Positions 43,791-53,640 of a stretch of 64,000 bases of DNA are shown piece after piece. The notes below the pieces were generated by a model that did no database searches, was not told the origin of the DNA, and saw only the letters and a program-made list of their open reading frames with translations. The stretch lies in contig NZ_CP109171.1 of the NCBI RefSeq assembly GCF_036246005.1, positions 6,188,001 through 6,252,000 of the forward strand, read 5' to 3'. The DNA is from Streptomyces sp. NBC_01723. Lineage in GTDB: Bacteria > Actinomycetota > Actinomycetes > Streptomycetales > Streptomycetaceae. The position numbers were made by a program, and so were the translations under genes. How positions within the stretch are numbered: the first letter of the stretch is position 1; every line of letters starts with the position of its first letter.

Positions 43791-44545
43791 TGACGCGACT
43801 ACGCCCGTATCCCAGCGACCTGTCCGATGCCCGCTGGGAGTTGATCGGCCCCACGCTCACCGCCTGGCGGGCCCAGCGCAGGGGCAAGGGCCTGGACATC
43901 GGCCGTCCCCCGAGCATGCCTTCGCCGCATCATGGACGTCGATCGCACCGGGATCCCCTGGCGCTACCTGTCGCACGACATCGCACCGGGGGAGACGGTC
44001 TACGGCTACTTCGCCGCTTGACAGAAGAAAGGCGTCTTCGCCCAGCTCGACGGCCTGCTGCGACGCCTGGTTCGTGAAGCCGAAGGTCCCAGCGCAGAGC
44101 CGAGCGCCTGCGTGCTCGACGCGCAGAGCGTCAAGACCTCCACCAGCGTCCCCGCCGTCGGCCAGGGCATCGACGCGGGGAAGAAGATTGTGGGCAGGAA
44201 TCGGAGCATCGTCACCGACACGCTCGGCCTTCTGCTTGCGGTGCTGGTCACCGCGGCGAGCGTACAGGACTCCAGCGTCGGCACGCTCCTTCTGGACCGG
44301 GTCGCCGCCGACCACCCCGGAATCCGGAAGGTCTGGGTGGACGGTGGCTGCCGACAGCCCTTCGTTGAGCATGCTGCCGCCCTCGGCATCGACATGGAAA
44401 TCACCACCCGCAAGCCCGGGACCAGGGGCTTCACTCCGATCCCGAAGCGGTGGGCGGTCTAACGGACCTATGGCTGGCTCATGCTGCACCGCCGCCTGGC
44501 CCGCGACTACGAAACCCGTGCCCACCCGCTCCGAAGCAGAGTTCT
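43791..44545 (+). pseudogene. IS5-family transposase remnant with frameshifts and a stop
   Basis: ATG 43791: MTRLRPYPSDLSDARWELIG to IGRPP, frameshift, in-frame stop in GYFAA, then CVLDAQSVKTSTSVPAVGQG (first Asp), AGKKIVGRNRSIVTDTLGLL, HPGIRKVWVDGGCRQPFVEH (second Asp), PIPKRWAV, stop, RTYGWLMLHRRLARDYETRA. Degenerate copy of the 20194/25837 type; the right terminus is not identifiable. Confidence 0.75.
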
Positions 44546-44826
44546 TCCTCGCCTGCGAGACGAGACTCCTCCTGCGGGTCCGGCCTCCGAGTCGGGCTCC
44601 CATGCGGAGCAGGATCGCCTCGTAGAGGCGATCCCGTCGGGCGGCCACACTGCCTGCCGGGATCGATCACGATGTCTCGGGGGACACATCCTCCCGACTG
44701 ACACGTGGCGAGCCCACAGCAGGCGCAGGCGCGACTTCACGCGTGAGGCTCCGGAGCGGAGGAAGCGCTGCCGTGCTGCGAATGGCCATGCCACGCCAGA
44801 TTGCCCGCGCCAAACCGACGTACGTC

Positions 44827-44848
44827 CGTGACGCTCATTTGACGCTCC
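44827..44848 (+). repeat. spaced direct-repeat motif, copy 1
   Basis: CGTGACGCTCATT-TGACGCTCC: two TGACGCTC octamers with an 11-bp period. A second, nearly identical copy lies at 45167-45188. An 11-bp direct-repeat spacing is typical of OmpR/SARP-type binding sites or recombinase arm sites; which, if either, is unknown. Confidence 0.5.
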
Positions 44849-45166
44849 GGGCGTCCACTGGCCCTCATTCGGGACCTAAAAGCTCCTTTGACCTGCTGCT
44901 TTACCGCCCGCTCCCAGGCCGACATCTTTCCGATGACGCATCACGTGGAGTGCGTGGCGATCTTGGAGCCTGCAGCAAAGGGGCTCTGACGTGCTGTTTC
45001 TCTGGATTGCTGAGGATCGCCGGTGGTTCCTCGACCTGTTCTCCAAGGTGCATGGTGTGGAGTCTTGCCGTATGTCCGGGAGGGCTTCCGACCCGCGGTT
45101 TCGACAGCTGACAGGAGGGCCCCGGGCTCCGGGATCGCGGTATTCGCATGGACGGCCGGTGCCACT

Positions 45167-45188
45167 CGTGACGCTCACCTGACGCTCG
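45167..45188 (+). repeat. spaced direct-repeat motif, copy 2
   Basis: CGTGACGCTCACC-TGACGCTCG, matching 44827-44848 at 19 of 22 positions, 340 bp further on. Confidence 0.5.
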
Positions 45189-45372
45189 TTCTGATGGCAG
45201 GTCAGGACCTTCCAGGTGACGTCAAGGACCGCGTTCTTGCCCCGCTCACCGGCGGGGCAGTGCGGGGCCCGCAGCGCGCGAAGTTCTCGCGCGGCGGAGA
45301 GAGGCGTTCGAAGCCTCAGCCCACCGGTTCAGGAGCTTCGACCGTCTCCTGTTTCCGCCCGCTTGATCTGCC

Positions 45373-47130
45373 TCACGCGCGGGTCAGGCGGGTCAGGCGG
45401 GTCGTATGGGAGGGGGTGCGCAGAGCGATCATGGCGACGTCGTCATCGTTGTCGCTGGGGCGGACCTGATCCAGCAGCAGGTCGCAGAAGGAGTCGAGGG
45501 GGCGGTGGGCGAGGGAGGCCGCGTGTCGGCGCAGGCGGTCAAGCCCGTGATCGATGGAGTGGTGCGGGGATTCGACCAGTCCGTCGGTGTAGAGCAGGAG
45601 CGTGGCCCGGGGTGGCAGGACGGTGACGGCGTCGGGGCGAGGTCTGGTGACGCCGGTGCCGAGGAGTATGCCGTGAGCCTCGTCGAGGTAGCGGGTCTGG
45701 CCGTCATGACTGATGAGCAGGGGCGGCGGGTGGCCGGCGTTCGTCCAGCGTAGGCGCCACAGTGTGTCATTCCCGAGGGTGAGCCTGGCGAGGATCATGG
45801 TGGCCATGGGTACCTCGGCTATGTGCATCACGGCATCGTCGAGCCGTGTGACGATGGTGCTGGGTTCGGCCTCGGGGTGGGACCAGGCGAAGGCGCGCAG
45901 CATGTTGCGGACCTGCGCCATACCGGCCGCGGCGTCGAGATCGTGTCCGACGACGTCACCGATGGCCAGTGCGTGGGCGTGGGCGGCCAGGGCGAAGGCG
46001 TCGTACCAGTCACCACCCACGGAGGAGGCGTCCGGAGCGGGTACGTAGCGCGCGGTCATCTCCAGCCCGGGCAGGACGGGCAGTTGGGGCAGCAGGTGGC
46101 GTTGCATGGTCTCGGCGACCTTGCGCTGGCGCTGGTACAGGCGCGCGTTGTCCAGCGCCAGGCCCGCCCGGCGGGTGAGGTCCTCCAGCAGCGGCAGGTC
46201 GGCAGGGGTGAAGGCGTCGTGACGCTGGGCGCGGCCCAGGGTCAGGGCGCCGAGTACGTCGCGCAGTCCGCGAATGGGTGCGATGGCGGCGGAGTGCATA
46301 CCTGTCGCGGTGAACAGGCGCTGCTGCTCGACCGCGATGCCGGAGTCGGGCGGGCCGTGGTAGGTGGCGGGGCCGGCGAGGGAGGAGGCGGCGCCGCGCA
46401 GGGCCCGTGACAGGGGCATCGGTGACTCTGCCGGGACCGGGGGCATGGGGCCTTGCAGGTCGTCCCGCTCGACGAGAATGCCATCCTTGTGCTCCATCAC
46501 GAGAACGCGTCGTACTTCGTCCCGTTCGGTGAGCAGGTCGAAGACCGCCCAGTCCGCGAGCCGGGGCACCGTCAGGGCCGCCAGTCGGTGCAGCGCCTCG
46601 TCGACGTCCAGGGTGGATGTGAGCTGGGTGGTCGTCTCCGCCAGCAGGGCCAGGCGGTCCAGTTCCGTCAGCGGCGCGGACTGCCCGCCGTCGCTGTGGC
46701 GCACGTCCCCTGGCTTCGGCTCGTACAGCATCGCCAGCGCACCTGTCCCGCCCGGGCCGGGTGTGTAGGGCGTGACCAGCCAGGACAACTGGACGAGAGT
46801 GCCGTCCCCGCGGGCGAACCACTCGGCGTCGCCATGCTTGGTGGCCCCCGTGAGGAGGGCCTTCCTCATCCGGCAGCGCGTGCGCGGCACCGAGTGTCCG
46901 TATCTGTCCCGGTGCAGCAGGTCGTGGAAGTCCTGACCGACGAGTTCTGAGGCTTCCCTGCCCAGCAGGCGTTGGGCCACGCTGTTGACCGCGGTGATGA
47001 GACCATCGTCATCGACCGCGATGGCGGACGCCCGCAAGTTTTCCAGCGTTCCGTCGAGCAGGGCGCCAGAACGCGCCCGATGCCCGGACAGGGGAACACT
47101 TTCCCTGCCGGCAGCGGCGACGTCGTCCAT
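45373..47130 (-). CDS. PAS-GAF-PP2C (SpoIIE-type) serine phosphatase
   Basis: 585 residues from ATG 47130, preceded by a strong GAGGAGGG; an open frame much further upstream (to 48351) is accidental. Domains in order: PAS at about residues 25-140 (DDDGLITAVNSVAQRLLGRE), GAF at about 170-340 (DRLALLAETTTQLTSTLDVD; GMHSAAIAPIRGLRDVLGAL) and PP2C_SIG to the end (GGDWYDAFAL, IGDVVGHDLDAAAGMAQVRN, LLLYTDGLVE, DDDVAMIALR), with metal-binding Asp residues in GGDWYD, GDVVGHD and TDGL. Such proteins dephosphorylate anti-anti-sigma factors in response to a PAS/GAF signal. No partner anti-sigma gene is adjacent. Confidence 0.92.
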   Translation of the reverse strand: MDDVAAAGRESVPLSGHRARSGALLDGTLENLRASAIAVDDDGLITAVNSVAQRLLGREASELVGQDFHDLLHRDRYGHSVPRTRCRMRKALLTGATKHGDAEWFARGDGTLVQLSWLVTPYTPGPGGTGALAMLYEPKPGDVRHSDGGQSAPLTELDRLALLAETTTQLTSTLDVDEALHRLAALTVPRLADWAVFDLLTERDEVRRVLVMEHKDGILVERDDLQGPMPPVPAESPMPLSRALRGAASSLAGPATYHGPPDSGIAVEQQRLFTATGMHSAAIAPIRGLRDVLGALTLGRAQRHDAFTPADLPLLEDLTRRAGLALDNARLYQRQRKVAETMQRHLLPQLPVLPGLEMTARYVPAPDASSVGGDWYDAFALAAHAHALAIGDVVGHDLDAAAGMAQVRNMLRAFAWSHPEAEPSTIVTRLDDAVMHIAEVPMATMILARLTLGNDTLWRLRWTNAGHPPPLLISHDGQTRYLDEAHGILLGTGVTRPRPDAVTVLPPRATLLLYTDGLVESPHHSIDHGLDRLRRHAASLAHRPLDSFCDLLLDQVRPSDNDDDVAMIALRTPSHTTRLTRLTRA

Positions 47131-47539
47131 GTCCCTCCTCTGTTCAAGCCCGAATCGAGGCGAGTACCCCAACCGGAGTCCGGCATGCACCGAAGGCTCC
47201 TCTTCCCTGCTGCGACTGCTCGAGCACATCCCGGTGGCGCAGGAGGAAGTCGTCCTTGAAGCCCCGAATGCCGGTCGCGAGTGAGGAGGAGGAATGGACT
47301 CCTGTTCCTGACGCTCTCGGCGCAGGCACGCGGAGCAATGAGCCGGAAAACGGTCCCTGAGCTGGTCTTCTTCTGCACGGCATGGGCGCGATCCACCGGC
47401 CGCCGGGTCCTGGTCGTCGGCCTGGGAGGACAGGGACTGTGCCGCCGTATGCGCGATGCCATCCACTCGCCCCGCGGGGGACGCCGCCGCTGAAGGTCCG
47501 AGCTCCCGAGGCCCCGCCAGCTCGAAGCGTGCCCTCTGC
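47131..47539. other. non-coding or decayed stretch upstream of the phosphatase
   Basis: Holds the phosphatase ribosome binding site at its left edge and presumably its promoter. No recognisable protein feature in any frame; it probably includes the eroded 3' end of the monooxygenase pseudogene. Confidence 0.4.
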
Positions 47540-48535
47540 GGAGTGTGTCGGTCGTGCGGTCGCCCACGCGGGTGGAGGGAAGGGGGACTTGCACCGCCTC
47601 GCGCCGTAACGCGCGCGCGATGGCGCGCGCTTCGATGCCGGCCTGACGAAGGACACCCGTGAGTGGATTGGTGTATCCGGTGAAGTACAGGCGCGCGGCT
47701 TCGGGACGGGTCAGTGCTCCTACGGCGAGAGGTTGCCCGTCCTCGTTGAGTACGCCCAGGGACCCGACCAGGTCGTGCAGGTTGGGCTGGTACCCGGTGG
47801 CGGCGATGACCGTGTCGGGTCGCAGTCGGGTGCCGTCGGCCAGTAACACGTCGGGGCCGTCGAACGCCTGGACGGCTGCGACCGGCTCGACCCACCCTGA
47901 CCGGACGGCGTCCACGAAGCCGTGGTCGAGCACCGGGTTGACTCCTTCGCGGGCATTGCGGGTGTACAGGCCCGTGCGGGGCCGCGGCAGCCCGCGGGAG
48001 GCCGGGTCGGGCACCGCGAGACGTTGCGTGAGCAGGGAGGTGCGGTCGCGCCACGTGAGCGGGAGGATCTCCGTCAGCCGGCCGACCGCGTGCCATCGGG
48101 CGCTGAAGCGGGAAAGATGTTGGGTGGGGTACGGACTGCGATCCGTACCCGTTCGGCTCCCGCCCCGGCGAGGACGCCGGCGATCTCGGTACCGCTGTTA
48201 CCGGCGCCGACCACCAGGACGTGCGGCCCGCGGTAGGGGGCCGGAGAGCGGTAGTGGGCCGAGTGGAGCAGCGTGCCGGTGAAGGTCGAACGCCCCGTCC
48301 AGTGCGGGACGTTCGGGGTGTGGCAGCGGCCGGTGGCCACCACGACCGCATCGGCAGTCATCGGGCCGTCGTGGGTGTGAACCAGCCACTGTGCTCCTGA
48401 ACCCGGCTCGGCCCGTTCGATGCGCTGCACCAGGGTGGTCACCCCGGACGTCGAGTCGGTGATGGACGACGTAGCTCTCCAGATATCGCACATAGTCGTC
48501 CCGGCTCACCCACGGGCCAGCTTGGCGCGGCACCG
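47540..48535 (-). pseudogene. flavin-containing monooxygenase-like oxidoreductase, decayed
   Basis: Fragments in three minus-strand frames: GLPVPRQAGPWVSRDDYVRY LESYV; then TADAVVVATGRCHTPNVPHW, HVLVVGAGNSGTEIAGVLAG (NADPH-binding GxGxSG) and VRIAVRTPPNIFPA; then, after another shift, GLYTRNAREGVNPVLDHGFV, LRPDTVIAATGYQPNLHDLV and LYFTGYTNPLTGVLRQAGIE. The N-terminal FAD-binding GxGxxG part is absent. At least two frameshifts plus truncation make it non-functional. It neighbours a solitary IS3 end (48687-48740), a likely cause of the 5' loss. Confidence 0.75.
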
Positions 48536-48686
48536 GCAGGCCGGGGGCCAGAGCTGCAGTGACTCTTCCTGCCCGCCGTCGCCGCCCCGACCCTGGCTCG
48601 CGGTGCTCTACCCGAGCACCGCGAGCTGATGGTGCGCATCGGCGACTATCTCGCCGACCACCACAACGGTGACGGTGGCTGGGCCT

Positions 48687-48740
48687 GCCCGCCCCACAGG
48701 GCAAGCCAGTTCAGATGTCACCCGATCGTGCGGCAGACCC
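48687..48740 (-). mobile_element. solitary IS3 end, same type as 16138-17411
   Basis: On the complement: GGGTCTGCCGCACGA, then GGTGACATCTGAACTGGCTT and GCCCTGTGGGGCGGG, matching 16138-16191 with a small indel. No transposase follows. It marks a past insertion or recombination event between the monooxygenase pseudogene and pncA. Confidence 0.75.
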
Positions 48741-48765
48741 GTGTGTTCCACTCACTGGGAGGCTT

Positions 48766-49362
48766 CTAAGCCTCCGCGACCACGGGTGTGCCGGACAGTT
48801 CCACGCCAACTTGGCTCAGTTCGTCGCGAGCCTGCTGGATCGTGTCGTGGTGTACGCCGGCGGTCAGGTCCAGCAGGACTCGGGTGGTGAATCCTGCTGC
48901 GGCGGCGTCCAGGGCGGTGGCCTTCACGCAGTGGTCGGTGGCGATACCAACGACGTCCACGGTGGTGACGCCGTGCTCGCGCAGCCACGCGGTCAATCCC
49001 GTCCCTTCTTCGTCGGCGCCTTCGAAACCGCTGTAGGCGGCCTCGTAGGCACCCTTGTAGAAGACAGCGTCAAGGGCTCCGGCGTGTACGGCGGGGAGGA
49101 AGTCCGGGTGGAAGTCGGAGCCTTGCGTGCCGGCCACGCAGTGCACGGGCCAGGAGGTCTTGAAGTTGGGGGTGTCGGAGAAATGGTCTCCTGGGTCGAT
49201 GTGGTGGTCGCGGGTCGCCACGACGTACTGATAGCCGGCTTCTGCCGCGCGTCCGACCAAGTCGCGGACTTTGACGGCGACCAGGGCGCCGCCTGCCACG
49301 GGAACACTGCCGCCTTCGCAGAAGTCGTTCTGCACGTCCACCACGATCAGTGCTCGTCCCAT
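48766..49362 (-). CDS. pncA: nicotinamidase / pyrazinamidase
   Basis: 198 residues from ATG 49362 (MGRALIVVDVQNDFCEGGSV) with AGGA upstream. Isochorismatase-fold hydrolase converting nicotinamide to nicotinate plus ammonia in NAD salvage. Catalytic triad visible: Asp in VDVQND, Lys in AVFYKGAYEAAYSGF and Cys in IATDHCVKATALDAA; metal site in TRDHHIDPGDHF. It lies 40 bp downstream of ureD on the same strand and may be co-transcribed. Cytoplasmic. Length is normal for actinobacterial PncA. Confidence 0.93.
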   Translation of the reverse strand: MGRALIVVDVQNDFCEGGSVPVAGGALVAVKVRDLVGRAAEAGYQYVVATRDHHIDPGDHFSDTPNFKTSWPVHCVAGTQGSDFHPDFLPAVHAGALDAVFYKGAYEAAYSGFEGADEEGTGLTAWLREHGVTTVDVVGIATDHCVKATALDAAAAGFTTRVLLDLTAGVHHDTIQQARDELSQVGVELSGTPVVAEA

Positions 49363-49402
49363 GTTCCTGTCCTCCGGTTCGGCGTTCACGTCGTTCATGG
49401 AT

Positions 49403-50311
49403 CTACTGCTCGCCGTCGGCATCTGGCCTCGGCGTCTCGTAGGCGTAGGCGAGGACGGTGTCGAGGAGGTGGCGCAGCTGGGCCGGTGTCGGGGCGACGG
49501 CGATGGCGATGAGGGCCTGGGGGTCGGCGAGAGGGGTCAGTACCGCGTGTCCCTCGGCCGGGTCGTCGCCGATGACATGCGGCTCCTGGGGCGTGCCCAG
49601 CCCAGGATCGACCAGGAGGAGCTGCCCCGTCGCCCGGTGGGCTCCGAGAACGGCCGGGCCGTCCCACGCCGGCGCTGGGTAGCCGTAGGCGGCCTGCTGG
49701 TCGAGGAGTGGTCGCCCGCCGCGGCGTACGGCCAGGCGGGTGGTGAGGTAGCCCGGCACCTCGCCCGAGCGGCCCAGGAGTTGTTCCTCCCGCATGACCA
49801 GACGGGAGGTGGGGGCGAGGTTGACGGTGAACGTCTGGTGCAGGGTGCTGCCCCGAGTACTGATCAAGGGTTCGGGCAGCCAGTGCAGGGTCGCGTCGTC
49901 GTCCACCCTGATCCGTACGTCGTACGTGGCGGGGATGGTTGTGGGGCCGCGCAGGGCGATGGTGGCGGCGGCCGTGGTCACCTCCAGTCGGGCCCGTGTC
50001 CCGGCGGTGATGTCGAGGGCGAGCCGGTCTCCGCCGAGCGGTGCGCTCATCGCGCCGAGTACACAGACACGTGCCTGCTCTCCGCGGGCCCGTAGCCGGC
50101 GCAGGTGGAAAGGACCGTCGCTGTGCAGGAGCGGAACCGTCGTGGTGCGGCCGTTGTGGGCGGCCCGGATCTGGGCGGTCGCGGTGACGCCGGACGGGTC
50201 CGCCGGGGCGGATTCGGTGGAGTGCCGACCGTGGGGGCCACCGTCGGCTCGCAGCGGTTCGTCGGCCGGCGCCGGAATCACGGCCGGCGTCTTCGCGGTG
50301 GTGAGGTTCAC
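49403..50311 (-). CDS. ureD: urease accessory protein UreD (UreH)
   Basis: 302 residues. GTG 50311 overlaps the ureG stop (GTGA), so I prefer it to the longer frame starting at 50347. Features: [60 protein letters not shown] and [20 protein letters not shown], as in UreD scaffold proteins, which bind apo-urease and with UreF and UreG deliver nickel. The N-terminal roughly 45 residues (Pro/Ala-rich) look unconserved. Last urease gene of the operon. Confidence 0.9.
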   Translation of the reverse strand: MNLTTAKTPAVIPAPADEPLRADGGPHGRHSTESAPADPSGVTATAQIRAAHNGRTTTVPLLHSDGPFHLRRLRARGEQARVCVLGAMSAPLGGDRLALDITAGTRARLEVTTAAATIALRGPTTIPATYDVRIRVDDDATLHWLPEPLISTRGSTLHQTFTVNLAPTSRLVMREEQLLGRSGEVPGYLTTRLAVRRGGRPLLDQQAAYGYPAPAWDGPAVLGAHRATGQLLLVDPGLGTPQEPHVIGDDPAEGHAVLTPLADPQALIAIAVAPTPAQLRHLLDTVLAYAYETPRPDADGEQ

Positions 50312-51006
50312 CGGGCGGATCCGGTGGCGTGCCAGGCGGCGAGGCAACTGGTGACCCAGTCGGCGATCGGTTGGATGCCGTCGGGGGTGGTGAGGCTGGT
50401 GAAGGCGTACGGCAGGTCCCTCCGCTGCCTGCGGGTGTCGGCCCTCATGGTGTCCAGGTCGGCTCCCACGTACGGTGCCAGGTCGGTCTTGTTGACCACG
50501 AGGAGGTCGGCGGTGGTGATGCCGGGGCCGCCCTTGCGGGGGATGTCGTCGCCGCTGGCCACGTCGATGACGAAGACCTGGCTGTCGACGAGCCCGCGGG
50601 AGAAGGTCGCGGTGAGGTTGTCTCCCCCGGACTCGATGAGGATCAGGTCGAGCGGGCCGAGGTCCTGTTCGAGCTGCTCGACGGCTTCGAGGTTGGCGGA
50701 GATGTCGTCGCGGATGGCGGTGTGCGGGCAGGCTCCGGTCTCCACGGCGGTGATGCGCTCCGGTGGCAGCACAGCCTCACGGCGCAGGAAGGCCGCGTCC
50801 TCCTGGGTGTAGATGTCGTTGGTGACCACGGCGATGGACAGCCGGTCGCGCAGGGCGCGGCACAGGGCGGCCACCGTCGCGGTCTTGCCCGAGCCGACGG
50901 GCCCGCCGAAGCCGATGCGCAGGGCGCGGCGGCCGCCGTCAGCGAGCAGCGGTTCGGCGCTGTGGGTGTGGCGGTGCGGCATCGTCACGGGGTGGTCGAG
51001 GTGCAC
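50308..51006 (-). CDS. ureG: urease accessory GTPase UreG
   Basis: 232 residues. SIMIBI-class GTPase that powers nickel insertion. P-loop [19 protein letters not shown] at about residues 34-52, Ni-binding Cys-Pro-His in [29 protein letters not shown], and [15 protein letters not shown] for guanine recognition. The N-terminus has a short His-containing stretch (MPHRHTHS). Coupled to ureD by a GTGA overlap, 30 bp after ureF. Confidence 0.95.
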   Translation of the reverse strand: MHLDHPVTMPHRHTHSAEPLLADGGRRALRIGFGGPVGSGKTATVAALCRALRDRLSIAVVTNDIYTQEDAAFLRREAVLPPERITAVETGACPHTAIRDDISANLEAVEQLEQDLGPLDLILIESGGDNLTATFSRGLVDSQVFVIDVASGDDIPRKGGPGITTADLLVVNKTDLAPYVGADLDTMRADTRRQRRDLPYAFTSLTTPDGIQPIADWVTSCLAAWHATGSAR

Positions 51007-51036
51007 GAGGAGGCTCCATGCGTCGGTCGGGGCTGG

Positions 51037-51711
51037 TCAGGAGGCGAAGAGCCGGACGGTCCAGGCGGCGTGCTGCTCGCTGGTGATGTCCAGCAGGGGA
51101 GCGGAGGCGGCGGGAAGGACGCCGACGCCCTCGGCGGTGACGCGGCGCGCCGCGGCGTCCGCGGCGTCCGCGACGGTGTCGAGTTCGCCGGCGAGCCGTG
51201 CCAGGACGGCGGTGGCGTCGAGCGGATCCAGGCTCAGCAGGCGCACCGCGGCGGTCGCCGGGCCGCCGACGCTGTCGTAGGCGGCGGCCCGGGCGGCGTC
51301 GAGCGGGGCGAGTCCGGCGGCGCGGGCGGTGACGCCGAGCACGACCGGCTGGTGGGCGCCCTGGGGCCGGTGTCGGGCGAGGTGGTCGAGGTCGGTGCTG
51401 GGCCAGGTGGCCCGGGCCGCGCGCATCAGCTGCCGGCCCAGACGGCGTGCGATGCGGCGCAGCGCCGGTACGGGGGTGCGGGTGTCGGCGGCCTCGTCCA
51501 GGGCGAGGGCGTCGCAGCCGTCGGCGGCGGCTGCGGCGAGGCCGGCGGCGACCAGTCCGGCGGTATGCAGCCGGCCCCGGCAGAACGCCTCCAGGCTCGC
51601 GGTGTCGTGGACCCGGCCGGAAGCGACGGCGGCCTCCATTCCGCCGGAGTGGGCGTGCCCGCCGGCCGGGAAACGGCCGTCGGCCAGGACGAGCAGGGCA
51701 GTGCGGCTCAT
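51037..51711 (-). CDS. ureF: urease accessory protein UreF
   Basis: 224 residues from ATG 51711: MSRTALLVLADGRFPAGGHA HSGG, matching the conserved UreF start (LxLADxRFPxGGxxHSxG). All-helical, Ala-rich; TPVPALRRIARRLGRQLMRA, HQPVVLGVTARAAGLAP and AYDSVGGPATAAVRLLSLDP are typical. It acts as a checkpoint between UreG and the UreABC-UreD complex. 75 bp downstream of ureC. Confidence 0.93.
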   Translation of the reverse strand: MSRTALLVLADGRFPAGGHAHSGGMEAAVASGRVHDTASLEAFCRGRLHTAGLVAAGLAAAAADGCDALALDEAADTRTPVPALRRIARRLGRQLMRAARATWPSTDLDHLARHRPQGAHQPVVLGVTARAAGLAPLDAARAAAYDSVGGPATAAVRLLSLDPLDATAVLARLAGELDTVADAADAAARRVTAEGVGVLPAASAPLLDITSEQHAAWTVRLFAS

Positions 51712-51786
51712 GGGGCGACGGGACCGCCTTTCGCGAGGAGGTGCCGGAATCGGTCGCGCGGGCGTGACCGATTCCGGCCGTGGTGG

Positions 51787-53640
51787 TCAGAAGAGGAAGT
51801 ACCGCTGTGCCAGGGGCAGTTCGGTGGCGTAGTTGCGTCCGATTTCCTGCCCGTCGACCGTGGTGCGGACGTCGGACGTGGTGGCGCCGCCGATGGTGAC
51901 GTCGAAGGTGTCGGGGTCGATGTCGATCTCCGGGACGCCGTTGTTGTGGACCATGTCGGCCTTGGTGACCTCCCGGGTGGAGCGGATCGGGTGCAGGGGC
52001 TTGAGCAGCCCGATCCGGGAGAGTTCGCCGTCCAGGGCTGTCTCGGCCACGAAGTTGAAGGAGTTGGCCGCCGGAGCGCGGCCCTTGAAGCCCCAGACGG
52101 GGCGCGGGAGGTAGGGCTGCGGGGTGGGGATGGAGGCGTTGGCGTCGCCGATCTGGGCGTAGGAGATCTGGCCGCCCTTGATGACCATGTGCGGCTTGAC
52201 GCCGAAGAACTTCGGTTCCCACAGCACCAGATCGGCGAGTTTGCCGGTCTCGACGGAGCCGACCTCGTGGTCGATGCCGTGGGTGATGGCCGGGTTGATC
52301 GTGTACTTGGCGACGTAGCGGCGGGCACGGAAGTTGTCCGCGCGCGCGTCGTCCTCGCGCAGGTGACCGTAGCGGGACTTCATGACGTGCGCCGTCTGCC
52401 AGGTCCTCATGATCATCTCGCCGATGCGGCCCATGGCCTGGGCGTCGGAGGACATCATCGAGATGGCGCCCATGTCATGCAGCAGGTCCTCGGCGGCCAT
52501 GGTGGAGGGCCGGATCCGGGAGTCGGCGAACTTCATGTCCGCCTCGACCTCCGGGTTGAGGTGGTGGCACACGATCATCATGTCGACGTGCTCCTTGACG
52601 GTGTTGACCGTGAAGGGCCGGGTGGGGTTCGTCGACGCGGGCAGCACGTTCGGCTTGCTCGCGAGGCTGATCATGTCGGGGGCGTGGCCGCCGCCGGCTC
52701 CCTCGATGTGGAAGATGTGCAGGCTTCTGTACTTGGCGTCCTTGGTCCTGCGGTCCTTCTTGGTCGCGGCGAAGGTGTGGTGCACGAAGCCGGACTCGTT
52801 CAGGGAGTCGGCGTGCAGGGCGACCTGGACCCCGGTCTCCTCGCACACGTTCAGGGCCGCGTCGATCACGGCCGGCGTCGCGCCCCAGTCTTCGTGGATC
52901 TTGAAACCGAGGGCGCCGGCCGCGACCTGGTCGTGCAGCGCCTTCTCGGAGATGGTGCTGCCCTTGGCGAGCAGGCCGATGTTGACCGGGAAGGCGTCGA
53001 GCGCCTCGAACATGCGCTGGATGTGCCACTTGCCCGGTGTGACGGTCGTGGCCGTGCTGCCCTCGGCGGGCCCGGTGCCTCCGCCGATCAGTGTCGTCAC
53101 CCCCGAGGCGACCGCCTCGTGGATTTGCTCCGGGCACAGGAAGTGCACATGGGTATCCACGCCGCCCGCGGTCAGAATGCGGCCCTTGCCGGAGATCACC
53201 TCTGTCTCGGGCCCCACGACGAAGGCCGACGCGCGCGGGTCGCGGCTGGCCGGCGCCGTCATGGTCTCGGGGTTGTACGCCTTGCCGATGGCCCGGATGC
53301 GGCCGTCGCGCAGCCCGACATCGGCCTTGACCACGCCCCAGTGGTCCAGGATCAGAGCGCCGGTGATCACGGTGTCCACCGGTTCGCGGGGGTCGTCGCG
53401 GGGGATGTGCGACTGGCCCATCGACTCGCGGATCACCTTGCCGCCGCCGAAGACCATCTCATCCCCGCTGATCCCCGGGCCGCCGCACCAGTCGGCGTCG
53501 ATGCGCAGGACGAGATTGGTGTCGGCGAGCCGGACCCGGTCGCCGGCGGTCGGCCCGTACAGGTCGGCGTAGCGGGAACGCAGCAGTGGGTCCCAGGGCT
53601 TGTCCTTCTTGGCCTTGTTCTTCTCAGTCCTGTCCGGCAT
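51787..53640 (-). CDS. ureC: urease alpha subunit (catalytic)
   Basis: 617 residues from ATG 53640 ([20 protein letters not shown]), longer than the usual 570 because of a charged N-terminus and an insertion near residue 130 ([16 protein letters not shown]). Hydrolyses urea to ammonia and carbamate. Nickel ligands: H164 and H166 (VDTHVHF), carbamylated K247 ([12 protein letters not shown]), H276 (VALHADS), H311 ([11 protein letters not shown]) and D399 ([11 protein letters not shown]); active-site His near 359-360 (VCHHLN). The start lies 17 bp inside the end of ureAB, so the two are translationally coupled. Confidence 0.96.
   Translation of the reverse strand: MPDRTEKNKAKKDKPWDPLLRSRYADLYGPTAGDRVRLADTNLVLRIDADWCGGPGISGDEMVFGGGKVIRESMGQSHIPRDDPREPVDTVITGALILDHWGVVKADVGLRDGRIRAIGKAYNPETMTAPASRDPRASAFVVGPETEVISGKGRILTAGGVDTHVHFLCPEQIHEAVASGVTTLIGGGTGPAEGSTATTVTPGKWHIQRMFEALDAFPVNIGLLAKGSTISEKALHDQVAAGALGFKIHEDWGATPAVIDAALNVCEETGVQVALHADSLNESGFVHHTFAATKKDRRTKDAKYRSLHIFHIEGAGGGHAPDMISLASKPNVLPASTNPTRPFTVNTVKEHVDMMIVCHHLNPEVEADMKFADSRIRPSTMAAEDLLHDMGAISMMSSDAQAMGRIGEMIMRTWQTAHVMKSRYGHLREDDARADNFRARRYVAKYTINPAITHGIDHEVGSVETGKLADLVLWEPKFFGVKPHMVIKGGQISYAQIGDANASIPTPQPYLPRPVWGFKGRAPAANSFNFVAETALDGELSRIGLLKPLHPIRSTREVTKADMVHNNGVPEIDIDPDTFDVTIGGATTSDVRTTVDGQEIGRNYATELPLAQRYFLF

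Larger units (their letters stand above)
44546..45372. other. 827-bp non-coding boundary between the IS region and chromosomal genes
   Basis: No convincing coding frame. It contains two copies of a direct-repeat motif (44827-44848 and 45167-45188) and marks the end of IS material on this side. Confidence 0.45.

Noticed and set aside
44546..45372. tRNA or other structured RNA gene in the boundary region
   Set aside because: I could not fold a cloverleaf or recognise a conserved RNA; no tRNA or rRNA gene was seen anywhere in the window.
45373..48351. A 992-codon phosphatase starting at 48351
   Set aside because: The PAS domain and a strong GAGGAGGG place the start at 47130; the upstream extension overlaps the monooxygenase remnant in another frame and has no family similarity.
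48536..48686. Plus-strand fragment reading LPEHRELMVRIGDYLADHHN
   Set aside because: It looks protein-like over about 30 codons but has no start, no ribosome binding site and no recognised family; too little to annotate.
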